Source: Nissolia schottii
Taxonomy: Eukaryota > Streptophyta > Magnoliopsida > Fabales > Fabaceae
NCBI GenBank assembly: GCA_003254905.1
Contig: QANU01034095.1
Coordinates: 465,149-529,148, forward strand
DNA: 64,000 bases
Direction of reading: 5' to 3'
Positions 32,692 through 44,232 of this stretch are shown here, piece after piece; position 1 is the first letter of the stretch, and each line of letters opens with the position of its first letter. A program made the position numbers and the translations under genes. Below the pieces are notes generated by a model. That model had not been told where the DNA came from. It made no database searches and saw only the letters and a list, made by a program, of their open reading frames with translations.

Positions 32692-35600
32692 CTAGTGATT
32701 AGAGCTTGCGTTAGCATCTTCCGAGCTTCGCCTTCTCTTTTTCCCCTCTCCATGTCTTGATCGCCGAGGTGCCTCATCCTCACTTTCACTATCGTCATTA
32801 TGGAAGTCCGTATCCTGCTGTGCCTTGTACCCTTGCTGGTATTGCGTGTCATCATCAGGTCCACCACTTTGACTTAGCATATCTTGACTCTTGCCCTGCT
32901 CTGATACTGAACCGTACCTGTCATTCCGATCATTAGGTCTTTGATCTCTCTTGGCAACGCGGTTGGTATTCTGAGGTGGGGGAGGAGGTGGTGGAAACAT
33001 TGGAGGCATAGGCCTACCACCTCTTGGTGGATTTGCACCTGGGAGCCCCATCCCTCCCATAAAGTGAGGGCGTCCAGGATTCATCATCATCCCAAATCCA
33101 CCACCTGGAAACATCCCAGGTTGAGAGGGTCGTCCACGGAACATCATGGCGGCCGGGGGGCCTGCAAAATCACCAGAGAACCTAGGACCATATGGAGCAA
33201 AAGCACGGGGTCCCACACCAAAAAGATCTGGCATACCGAATCCATCAGGTGCAACAGGGCCGTAAGATAATCCATCACCCATCATTACCGGGTTAAAACC
33301 TTGCATTCCAGGCATGGGCCTGGCTCCACGTGCAAGAGGCATGTGAGGCGGCCACATCATGCCTCTGCCCCTACCTCTGCCTTGACCAGCCGGCCCAACG
33401 GCATGACCAAAGCTCTCCTCCTCTTCATCACTTTCTTCCTCTTCCTCCTCTTCATTGTCTTCAAATGGGACAATGTCCGGATTGTCTCCTCCATTATCTG
33501 GATTCACTCCCTTTGCTTTCTCTTCTTCTCGTTTAGACTCGGCTGCAATTGATATAGCCTGTAATTATGAGAAAGGAAGTTGACATTAATCTTATGCTTA
33601 AAACTTTGCAGTTCAATACTGCAGTTTGTGTCTCAAAGCCATTCATTAAAACAGCCAACTCTTAACAGATAACTAATACACAAATAACCATATATTGTCA
33701 AGCACAAGCAGCTGATTTAACATGTTTGGGACCTGGCTAATTCCCCCCNNNNCCCCCCCCCACAAAAAACAAAAACCCCAACATAACTGGGACCTAAAGA
33801 CATGCTATATGCTGGCTGGTAAAATGATAAAATGATGCTATAAACATAAGAAACTCAACATAAACATCAAATAAGAAGTCTAGAGGAATGGTCTACAAGA
33901 AAAAGATGGTATCACATACACGTGTGCTGTAAAGGATATGTATAAGGGGCCATTGACTAGTGTGCAAAATCAGGGAGATGTGACAGAAATGTTTTCCTGT
34001 AAATATAGGTATACACCAACGGGCAACTTTCAAGTCCAATACATATTTTACCTTATTATTGGACGTATTAATAAGGCACATCCAACAACTAGTGCCTAAA
34101 TGCATGCATTTTGTAGTCATACATCCCTAGTTGATGAGTAAAGAGGAGCTAATTATTAAGTTGTAGGAAATAATTGTTATCATGAACCCAACCCTGCCAA
34201 AAGTCGAATTTGTTTGGCAAAGGCATCCAACAGTTTTTATATGAATAAACCATCAAATGAGTCCTTCAGTTTGTAACATCAATAAAATTTATCTCCATAG
34301 TTTCAAATCTATCAAATTCATATATGTAGTTGGCAAATGTCAATCAAGTTAGTCCTTTTGCATGTCTATTCTAGGGACTAACTTGATTGACATTTGCTAA
34401 CTACAGGAATGAATTTTATCAATTTGAAACTATGAGGACAAATTTGATTGATGCTGCAAACTCTAAGGACTGATTCGATGTTTAATTCCTTTTTATATCT
34501 AACAATTACAATGTGAATAGGAAATTCTTATTACAGTTATTTTTAGTGCACCCAAAGTAAATAGATTTTAGTATAAACAAAAAGAGGCGTCAATCAGTGT
34601 TTAAATTATTCATATTCTAATAGCATAAATATTTTATTTCTAACCCTCATTCTTTTCTAGCATAAATATTTTATTTCTAACCCTCAGTCTATTCCGTTTT
34701 CTATCTAATCCCTGAAATCTCAACATTGATGATGATAACTATATATAGACTAAAAAAAGACCTTCAATGTTTGAACAAGAACTTTGAGAAAGGAAGTTCT
34801 TGTCTTGACTATAGACAAAAAGACATTCAATATGTTGATTTCTAGCAAGTTGATTTCACCCTTTGAATATGATGTTATGTTGATTTCTAGCTGGTAAAAC
34901 CTATATGTTGAGTTCTGCGCTAAGGGTAAGGTTAGTTGTCCAACTTTTGAGTGCTGGCTAAGGGTGTGTCTATGGGTTTTGTTTTGGAGGGGAAGGGGGA
35001 AGGAAAAGAAAGGTTTGGGGGGTGGGGGTTTAGTTATGATTTTGGCATGTCAAAACCATGAATAAGCCCCCCAAAAAAAATCATTCCTTTCCTTTCCTTT
35101 CTCTCCAAAACAAAACTCTCAAACACACCCTAAATATCCAAGAAAGCTTTAGGACAATGGCTCTTCTAACCAGTGACCTAGCATACCAACTTTGGCTCCA
35201 AGTTTCTCTTTCAAGTTTCAATAACATTGCATACAAAAGGTCGCATATTTGATATTAAAGCAGAACCGAACCAGAACTGGACAATAAAAACCAGTTTCTT
35301 TAAAGGAAAATTAAAATTGAATTGGTTTTTTATTTTGAAGTTTGGTTCAGTAACCAAACCCCTAAAAAGAGTTGATTAACCTCAACCAAACCCATTTATC
35401 AATCTTTCTTCTTGGTGGAAAAGTAATCCCCAAAATCTCACTCCCATAATCCAAAAAATCTCAATCTTCCTCAAATCTCTACCTCCTTCACCCTCTTCTT
35501 CTCACCATTCCTCTACCTCCCTCACCCTCCTGTTCTTCTGCTGCTTGAAGACATAAAAATGCCAACCACTGGTGCTGCGTCACTGTAGGAGCAGAGGTGC

Positions 35601-38600
35601 CAGATCCGGCAGCGGTTAGCGCATCAGGAGCAGTAGCAGAAACAACGGCGATACGAGACAGAGACGGAGTCAAAGACTGAAAGCATGGCGATCCAAGGCG
35701 ATGCGAAGCCTATAAGAGCAGTGCCAGAGACAGTGGCGCGTTGTGCAGTGGATCGCAAAGGAGTTGAGAGATGAGGACCACGAAGTCACGATGACAGGTG
35801 GAGCGGGTTCATGCATCAACCAAGAGAAGGGGGACCAAGCAAAGTCGGGAGGTCGAGCGACTGCCTACGCTCCATGGACGACAGCAGGAGATCACCGGTG
35901 ACAAATCTTTCCATCACACTAGGGAAGAAGAAGGAGGAGGGCGCAAAGGCTACGGTGAGAAGGGAATTAGGCCACCAGATGCAGATGCAGATTTCTATTG
36001 AGTTTTTTTATTTTTTGAGTTGGAAATTTATAAATGGTTTGAACCAGTTTGGAACCGGTTTACTTAACCATAATCAGTTTGAAACCAGTTTGTGGTCAAC
36101 TTGAACCAGTTCAGTTCGACAAACCAAATAATAAATTGGTTCGGATTCGGTTCAAGTTCAGCTCATGAAAGAACCACTCCATGAACACCCCTACAATGCA
36201 CCCTTTATACCACATAAAGATAACCATGACATTTTTTTTCCATCAATATTTTTTTTAGTCTTGCTCTCTTCGCTCACTATTTTTTTAGTCTTGACATCAT
36301 GCTAGTATTGAGCATCATTTAACCTGGCTTAATGATAGAACTAACTGAATGACAGTGCTATCTGTGTCTTTTCAAGGAACTTCAAATAATGGATAAACAT
36401 TTTAGGTACCAGCCTAATAATCATGCCTTAAAAAAATTTTAGCAAGAAAGTTCCATCATATATCAGAAAACCAAACAAAAAAATTCATACAAATTCAGAG
36501 CCACCCAATTTGTGACAGTAGCAAACCAAACCATTGACAGTAGCAAACCAAACCATTTTATTTTCATCCATTAGTACATCTACATCATACACCTATCTCT
36601 AAGAGTTCCTATTAATAACAAGATTATGGCGCAAAGGAAACATACCATAAGCTCACTATCTGGCTCTAGATAAAGCAAGGAAGCTAACTGCTCACCAATA
36701 GCGGGCTCCAGCTCCTGACAATCTCTACTTATCTGCAATTATATGAACAGAATGTTTCGTAATCATACTCCAATCTGACTTTAACCTAACTAATAGAAGC
36801 ATATCATATAAGTCAAACAAAACAGTGAAGAACAAACAATTTGGTAAATAATAATGATGAAGGAACAAGATGAACGACCAATAAATACTAAGTTACAAAC
36901 TGCAGAGTGCGGATCTATGTGAGTACAATCGTCTTGACCATTTAAAAATATATCCCAAACTCTTTGTACAAAACACACAAGATCTATAGAGATAAGTGAA
37001 ACTTCAAATGGCATATCTTCCATGAGCAACCATAAATTCTGGACCTTTTAAAAAAGGCTTGTTCCTAGTCTTACCATCTAGGTATCAATATATTTTTTTC
37101 TGCATCATGGCACCATAAATATCTATAACTTAAAGATTAATACCTAAACATTAAACTTAGTTGCACAATCAGTATGCATCCACAGCGTGTAGCTAGAAAT
37201 CAATTACGTTCCATTATTATGAAGCTGGTTGATTTCACAGACTGAAAGCTTCAGCCAGATATAGATATATACTCTCACTTATGGCAAGCAGTTAATAACC
37301 ATAGCCTAGCACTGGTCAAAAGTGACAAAAGACTGCACCTTGTTGATATGTTATATTCAGAAAGATTTTCCTAACATGTGGTGATGCATAATGGCCAATA
37401 AAATAATAGAAAAAAAAAAATTAACCAAGAAAGTAATGAATAATTCGAAGTATAGATATTAGGTATGGTGGATCTAACGTAACATTTTCATAACGATCAC
37501 ATCAATAGCTAAATGGATCCAATTATTGCTATTTTCAAGAAAGAAGTGACTCCAAAATACAATATTCTCTTTCTTAAGAACCACTCAGTAAAAAGGTAGC
37601 GTAGCATGAAAATACCAGGCTCAAATTAGATCATAGAAATGGAAAAGATAATACCTTTACTGGTAAATTTTCATTGTATGGATTCCTTAAATGGCGGGTT
37701 TTGTGGAATGACAGTTCACATAACTGCAAATAAGAAATGCAGTTAGACATTTTCTGATGTACCAAAACTTCCAGATATCATAACCAAGTTTCCAGGTGTT
37801 CATGAACAAATTTCACAATTACTTGTTGGATAAAGGGGGCGCTGAACCTTATTCCTTAACATAGATAATAATCAAGCACACTTGTGTTGTGATTTAAAAA
37901 TAAATAAAAATAATTACTCTAATCAGTCCTCCAATGATATATGCAACATCAAGATAGTTCTCTAAAGATTTTGGACATCAATTTAATCCCTCAATGTTTA
38001 ATATAGATATCAATTTAGTCCTCCAATGTTAATTTAGATATCAATTTGACCCTTAAATTGATGGTTTTTTATAATATGAAGGACCACATTAATGTAAAAA
38101 ATCTTCTTTTTTTGTGGTTTACAATGTAAAAAATCTTTGAAAGGCTAATTTCATTTTCCGTATATCTTTCGAAATCCCTCATTATATAAGAGGTTTTATA
38201 CCTTCAACCATTTAACAGAGAAATTCCGCCCATAATGTGCAGTTCCGTGAGCATATTTCCAGTTTCCCCCAGCAACAGAACCACCAATTCTGGATGTCAT
38301 CTTTGCACAACCCTGCCAAAATATAAACAAATTCATGCTCAGTGGCTTATCCACAGCCAAAGAAAAGCCATGCAAGGGTTCTGTTTCATTAGGGGAAAAA
38401 AAATGTTTTCCATTCCCTCAATTCATAAAGTTACAGATGTTAAGTGCTGATTGGCAGCATTTAATTATATCACAGGCAGATTTCAAAATTATATGACTAC
38501 TCCACTTATGGAAATAAATTATCAGCAAAGGACCAGAAAGCACCAAAACAATTGGGTTGATGCATTTCAGCTTATAGTAAACCCCCAAGATTCAAATCTA

Positions 38601-41600
38601 TCAATTACTTTCCCATCGTTGTCATCCGACAAAATCTTGAGACATGCAACAATTTCAAAAGGCAATGAATTTTTCCATGACAATTGGATAAAAACGATAT
38701 CCTTGCACTAAATCCATAGCATTCAACAAACCTATTCAAGCAAGGCGCAAAATACAATACATACCTGGAAATGTCGAGTTCGGTTGACTGAGAAAATCAA
38801 TATCACATTTTCCACAGAGTCAAAAGCTTCATTTAATTTGGATTCATTGCTCCTTTGAGTTGCCCATACTCCTTGTTGCACTGATAACTCCAAATTTTCA
38901 CGATTGCAACTTTTAACAATAAAATACCTAGGGGTTTTGGTGGAGAAGTGTATCAGCGTAATTTGTATAGATAAGAAAACAGTGCTTCAATTGAAGCAAT
39001 ACTTTCGTTTCGTATAATAAACACTCTTAATTTGAACATAAACCTCTCATGAAAACATCAATATTTAAACATTTGGACCAGTTCACCATAATGCAGTATT
39101 TTCATATTTGGTAAGGGCACATTATTAGAATCACAAGGCAGGTAATACTAATCCATGTTCTAGCCTCAGAGGATCAGTACCATAACTTTATGTAAGACAG
39201 CTTGATAAAAAGTACAGATAGCATATGTTAACATCCTTGAAGAGAATTATAGGCGAAAGTCATGAAGCTACTCATTTTCCCCCCCTTGAATAAGTCAATT
39301 TCTTATTTTTCATCTACAAACTTCCTTCTCAATTTAAATAATGAGTCAAATTTTATTATTCAAAGTCAACTAGCGGTAGAAGAAATGCAAGAAATCAGTA
39401 ACAAGGGTATTTGTGAACAGCCAATAACATACAGCATCGTAGGAAGAAAATAAACTACATACAGCAGCTGCCGCCACAATCTCTCCCAAACAAAAGTACC
39501 TTAATATGTACCCGCCTTATCACTTATGTAACTAAAAACATACTAATAACAGATTTTACCTAGCCAAATGAAAACTACAAGACTCTGAACACACCTAGAT
39601 ATTCCTTGAGGTAAAGGGGTTGCAGTTTTATTCGCTTGATTGTGCTGTCCATTAGTAACATTTTGCATTTGGCTCTGGCTGACCTGCTGCTGAGACTGTT
39701 GAACTTGTTGTTGCTGCTGGACATTACCTGACTCTGCCGTTAGTGGTTTTCCAGCAACGCCTTGGTTCATAGGATTATTTCCTTGAGGGAATTGAGATTT
39801 TTCAACTTGTTGAGTGTAATTAGAACCCCTTTGTTGGAAAAACTTGTTAGATGCATTGTAATTATAAGAATATAAATGCTGGATCTTTAGAAGGACCTCT
39901 TCAACAGGCGGTGGAGGTCCAGGAGCTTTTGCATGCCTATATCGGCAATCGGGTCCATTGGGACAAAAACCTAACTTGTACCTGCAGATGCAGAAATATG
40001 AGAATCACACACATAAGATTTTATAATCTTAAGTAGATAATTTAAAGCCAAACCAAAAGAACTAGTAAGGCATAGATAGATAAATAAATAAATACAACAG
40101 CAGGATGGATAGCACATCCTTCTCAATAACACTGGAAAGAGAAAAGGAGAACAGGATAAATAATCCAAGCACATCAAACCAGAGTAGTCAATCCCATGGG
40201 ATCCCAGCGAGATCCCAGCATCCCATCCCATCACAGTGCCTTTCCGAGATGGGAAAGCCAATTTTTCCCAAATTTTCGCCCCCACAGAATCCTGGCTGGG
40301 ATCGTAGCAAATCTCAGCTGGGTTCCCAGTAATCTTGGTTGGGAAGGTAACTTTTGCAAAAAATAAAATGGAAGAAAAATTACCCTCCTTTTTTTGTTTT
40401 TTCCCCTCTAGTATAGGAGCATGAGTCTCTTTTTTATATTAATCTATTAGGGTTTTTTTACCTCTATTTCACTTCACGCCTCTGCCTTTTCACTCCACAG
40501 AATCTTACCCACCTTTCTTCTCCCGAAACCCAAGAAATGAGTCACGAAGCTCCTCCAACTGTTATGGGCAAACCCACTGCTCAGAAAATATGCCAAGGAG
40601 ATCATTCCAAAGTCCAAGCAGCTCAAACGTAATGCATGAGGAAAGCAGGAAGCCAAACTAGAATGAATGTTTGATAAAAAAAATTATTATAAAAAAAGTG
40701 AACATTTTGGTATCTTGCATATTTACTATTTTGCAAAACTATCGAATTGATCAGTCTAAACTTAAAAAGACCTAAGTCAATGGCAATATCAAGAACTTTG
40801 ATATATGCGGTGAGCACCTAGTCTCTACTTATGGCCTACTAAGGTGGGGAGAGGTGAAAACAAAACTTTGATTCATGACTTATGGACAGAGACAACTCTA
40901 ATTAAATAATGACATAACTCACCAGTGAGCTTCAAGCAGAATTTTTCTAACAGAAATTCTTAAATGGTCACAAGACCAACACATCATATTTGAGCACAAG
41001 ACACAATAAGGATAGGTTCCACCATTGTGGGATCCAAAAACACTAGGTGGAACCTACAATAAAAGTAGTAGGACCCACTTTTATTGTGTGTGTACTCAAC
41101 ATGATGTGATGGTCTTGTGACCATGTAAGAATTTTTCTAACACTGTACCCAGTCTTTCAGATTCGGGTGTGATGATTATGTGGGAAATTCAATCCTGCAC
41201 CAGAATGATAACCACCAACTCCCCTAACCTCCCCCCTCCCAAAACCCCCTTTTCTCTTCTTCCCCTCGATGCCAAGTGAACTTTGAAATGCAATGCTCGA
41301 TCAATAATATTAGGATAGTACTTTAGGGGTTAAAATCTGGTTTGCAAGATCCAATTGCAACATGTTGGCCACTTTTTCAGGAAAATTAAGTAAATTGTAA
41401 TAGAATAGACAATGTTCATGGTCAGCTTGTGATCCAATTGTAAAGAAGTTGGTACGAAAATTAGATGTTACTTACTAAGCCAGGTCGGCAGCTATAATTA
41501 CAAGTACCCAGACAGGGGCAGGTCAGTTATCATTTGGCCATGCAGATGATACTACACATTATTCTCTTTTTATTTCTAGTTTATAGAACCTTGTTCTGTT

Positions 41601-42552
41601 TCTCAGATATCAAACTTAATGGTAAGATATGGCCTCTGTTTTTCTTTAAGGGTAATGTTTCCTTAAAATTGAAAATTTCTCTTCCCCTTCCATTCTATTC
41701 AAACTCTTCACACCTCTTCTCTTCTCCAAATAAAAGTTGCATCAAGCTCCATTACTGTATCCATACCTATTAACCATGAAAACTGAAAACTTGGGGGAAA
41801 ATTCCTATAACTCAGAACTGAAGTAAACTACAATTTGATCTAAAATCCAATATGTTGCCAATTGCCATCAGTCCAATTTTCTGTTCACAGCAAAATCATG
41901 ATTAAATGTTGGCAAAAATTCCAGCAACTATTCTGGCAAATAACTCTCTGGCTACGTAGAATTACTCCACTCATAAACTCGCCAATCAAACAACAAGCAG
42001 TGCAAAACACAAACAAATACCTTCAATCATACCAACAAACAAACACCAAATTCAGCAAAAACAAAAACGTAAAAAAAATAGATTGAGAATCAATCGCATC
42101 ACAAGTCCACACGCTAAAATCGGACCAACACAAAAAGACACGTACATGTTACACTCCTTGATATCTTCGTTGGTGTGCTTGTAGACGCAGTCCTGCTCGC
42201 GGCACTCCCCGTAGAGCCGGAAAAACCGGCACACCGGCATCCTCGCCTTGTCGTACTGGTGCAGGAACCCGCACGCCTCCCCCTTCATGCACAGGCTCCG
42301 CAGCCAGTGCCGGCACACCGTCTGCCGGAAGCTCCGCCGCCCCGGCACGTTCCCGCCTGCCCCGGGGTCGGTGGCGGATGGGGCAACGGCGCCCGAAGGG
42401 GCGCCGTTGGGAACGGCGGAGGCGGCCGCTGAGGAGTCGTTGTGGTGGGCGAGGGGTCCGCCCGAGGGTGCTGCTGCGGTGGCGGCGGCGGAGGTAGGAG
42501 CGTCGAGGCCGCCCTCGAAATCGAAGCTGAGGACTCCCTCGGAATCCTCCAT
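32692..42552 (-). CDS. CPSF30, long isoform with YTH m6A-reader domain (7 exons)
   Basis: Exons on the minus strand are 42552-42146, 39981-39595, 38927-38765, 38312-38202, 37723-37655, 36732-36646 and 33558-32692. They total 2091 nt and 696 residues, and every phase closes. It is the 30-kDa subunit of the cleavage and polyadenylation specificity factor, which acts in the nucleus on poly(A)-site choice. Three CCCH zinc fingers use C80/C88/C94/H98, C108/C117/C122/H126 and C134/C142/C148/H152. A Gln-rich linker follows, then a YTH domain at about 266-400, with cage-type tryptophans in GVWATQ (W286) and GGNWKY (W337). The C-terminal third has an acidic EEEEEESDEEEE stretch, GRGRGRG, Met/Gly/Pro-rich repeats and a basic RHGEGKKRRR tail likely to act as a nuclear signal. 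Length and domain order match Arabidopsis CPSF30-L as I know it. Introns 1 and 6 are long and hold transposon insertions. Confidence 0.96.
33749..33752. other. NNNN gap inside a poly-C run (CPSF30 intron 6)
   Basis: Four Ns are embedded in C homopolymer between about 33743 and 33761. This is an unresolved base count, not a structural feature. Confidence 0.9.
34243..34489. mobile_element. Fold-back MULE-type MITE with perfect 9-bp TSD
   Basis: The 247-bp element lies in CPSF30 intron 6. Its two halves are near-perfect reverse complements: the left arm has CATAGTTTCAAATCTATCAA and GTCAATCAAGTTAGTCC, and the right arm has the mirror-image sequence. Ends are GAATAAACCATC on the left and GGAATTAAACATC on the other strand. 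A perfect TTTTTATAT duplication lies at 34234-34242 and 34490-34498. A 9-bp TSD fits the Mutator-like superfamily. It could form a hairpin in the pre-mRNA. Confidence 0.85.
35240..36196. mobile_element. Probable hAT-like non-autonomous element in CPSF30 intron 6
   Basis: The right end, read on the minus strand, starts TAGGGGTGTTCATGGAGTGG, a common plant hAT-type terminus. The interior near both ends is rich in GAACCAGTTTGGAACCGGTT-like motifs (about 35255-35400 and 36030-36170). A GC-richer core (about 35480-35990) contains open frames that I do not recognise. The left terminus is not clear, so its limit is approximate. Confidence 0.5.
37920..38090. repeat. Short internal repeat in CPSF30 intron 4
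   Basis: ATATCAATTTAGTCCTCCAATG-like units occur three to four times between about 37918 and 38075, in the style of legume MITEs built on AGGGACTAAATTGAT motifs. No TSD was identified. Confidence 0.45.
39352..39357 (-). promoter_or_regulatory. Candidate AATAAA poly(A) signal inside CPSF30 intron 2
   Basis: AATAAA on the minus strand, about 190 nt after the in-frame stop at 39543-39545 that is reached if intron 2 is not spliced. In Arabidopsis, intronic polyadenylation after exon 2 makes the short, YTH-less CPSF30 isoform. Whether that happens here is inference. Confidence 0.35.
40951..41143. mobile_element. Fold-back MITE in CPSF30 intron 1
   Basis: The arms around 40951-41009 (AATGGTCACAAGACCAACAC) and 41086-41143 (GTGATGGTCTTGTGACCATG) are inverted copies, with a second inverted pair AGGTTCCACC/GGTGGAACCT closer to the centre. 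Outside the arms, AATTTTTCTAACA occurs on both sides (40940-40952 and 41130-41142), either as part of the terminal repeat or as target duplication; I could not decide. It is non-coding. Confidence 0.65.
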
Positions 42553-42568
42553 TATAGATTGGTGGGTG

Positions 42569-42597
42569 TTAGGGTTTTGAAAGGGAAATTAGGGTTT
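42569..42597 (-). promoter_or_regulatory. Paired telo-box motifs in CPSF30 5' region
   Basis: AAACCCTAA occurs twice on the minus strand (42569-42577 and 42589-42597), 20 bp apart, just upstream of the ATG at 42552. The surrounding 20-bp unit AGGGTTTTGAAAGGGA is itself duplicated. Telo-boxes are common near the transcription start of plant housekeeping and RNA-processing genes. They could lie in the 5' UTR or the core promoter. Confidence 0.6.
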
Positions 42598-42719
42598 TGA
42601 AAGGGAGGGATTGAATATGCATTCAAAGAGAAACAGAGTCAGAGAGCTAAGAAGGGACTCAGTGTAGTGAGAAGGAGGGGAACAACACCACCACCACCAC
42701 AAAGCAGACACTTGTGTCG

Positions 42720-43873
42720 TGTTCTTGTTTTCTTTTTCTTTTTTTAAAATGATGAAAATTGGTATTTTTTTTCTTCATTTATATTGGGAAGATCCTCCCT
42801 TAATTGGATGTTGTGTGTGTATCTCATTGTCAATTGATCATTAAAAAAAATATGATATAAATAATAAAAAATATTGATGAAGATGTTACATGTCACTGCA
42901 TATAATATGTGATGTCTTCCAACCAAAATAACATGTCATGTTCACATTTTTATCTTTTATTTTAAAAATGAGAGAATTATTTGTGTATTTGACATTTACA
43001 ATATTGATAATTTTTAATTAGAAGGAGTTTGGTAAAAGGTAATTTATTTTTTTTAAATTATCTAGTAATTCATTGATTTATTTGGTACTATATAATTTAC
43101 ATTATTTTTAAAGTAGTAATGTGTATTATACCCATAAAAAGTGTCTATTTGGATTATTACTTTTAGATAATTCTAAATAATAATAATATTATTATTATTA
43201 TTATAAAAATAATAATGAAAATAAAAATAGTAATAATAACAAATAATAATAATAAAATAGAAATAATAATAATAATAATAATAATAAGTAATGTATATTA
43301 TTTAGTAATTTTTTATATACCAAACAATGTAATGTAAATTCTCAGTTATATCATCAGTACATATCAAACACAATAATGTAACATTATCAACAATTTAATA
43401 AGTGGTAATATTTCTAAAAAGTAATTCAGATTACCTAATAATCTTGGAGATAATGTATCAAATACCTCCTTAGGCAATTGATCTTCTATTTTTTCACATG
43501 ACAAAGTCGTATGTGATCTCTTATTATTAAGAGTTGTGTTATTTGTATTTTAGGGTAGAATTACATGTTGACTCATACTTCATCCATAAGTAGATAGACT
43601 TTTTAATGAAATTGATATCCAAATAGAATCTCATGTAATGGTGAATTGAGTGCAAGTCAACACGATGTTTCACACCTAATGAATATAAATACTAATTTTT
43701 TATCATCAATTTTTTTGTTATATATGTCACATATAGGTCTCACATTCTCAATTAGTGTTAAAAAATCACACAACCATATCATGTGAAAGAGAATCTATTC
43801 TTAGATTATTTTTTTTAAAAAAAATTTAGTTCCTCCATATTTGGATGTTTGTTTTCAACGTGAACTTACCTAT
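42720..43873. repeat. AT-rich spacer with (AAT)n microsatellites and possible TIR element
   Basis: A (TAA/TTA)n-rich block occupies about 43176-43288. It lies inside a segment, 43022-43471, with inverted ends (AAGGAGTTTGGTA left; AAGGAGGTATTTGATA right on the other strand) that may be a MITE interrupted by microsatellite growth. No TSD of fixed length is convincing. No gene is present. Confidence 0.4.
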
Positions 43874-44113
43874 TGTCATCATCCAAAATGATAAAGTTGG
43901 CACATGATCATGTTAATTATGCAGAGATGAAAGTTGTAAATCAATTATTTTTAGCTTAGTTAGTTTAGCTAGCCCAGTTAGTTAAGTTGCTTGAGCTACA
44001 AGCTTCAGCTATTATCTTACTTCACCACTGTATAAAAGGCAATTAAGCCTCAATGATCAAGTTGGGAATTCATTTTTCACATTGCTTGCTTTCTGTTTTT
44101 TTACATTTTGTCA
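43874..44113 (+). repeat. 5' LTR of copia element
   Basis: About 240 bp, closely similar to 48066-48315 (shared TATGCAGAGATGAAAGTTG and AAGCCTCAATGATCAAGTTG blocks). A TATAAAAGG box at about 44031 marks the LTR promoter. It ends TGTCA and is followed directly by a primer-binding-site-like GGTATCATCGAG at 44115, which resembles the initiator-Met tRNA complement. The left edge is uncertain by a few bases. Confidence 0.8.
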
Positions 44114-44232
44114 CGGTATCATCGAGTATACTGCCTCTGCGCCAATATTTTGTTGCATCTTTCACAAAGAATGCTCAAGATTTCGATTTTGCTTTCTGTA
44201 TTCGATTCATCATTTGAGTGTTCAATTGGGTG

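Noticed and set aside
42175..42580. Plus-strand frames over CPSF30 exon 1
   Set aside because: Antisense to the Ala/Gly/Pro-rich first exon of CPSF30; no domain.
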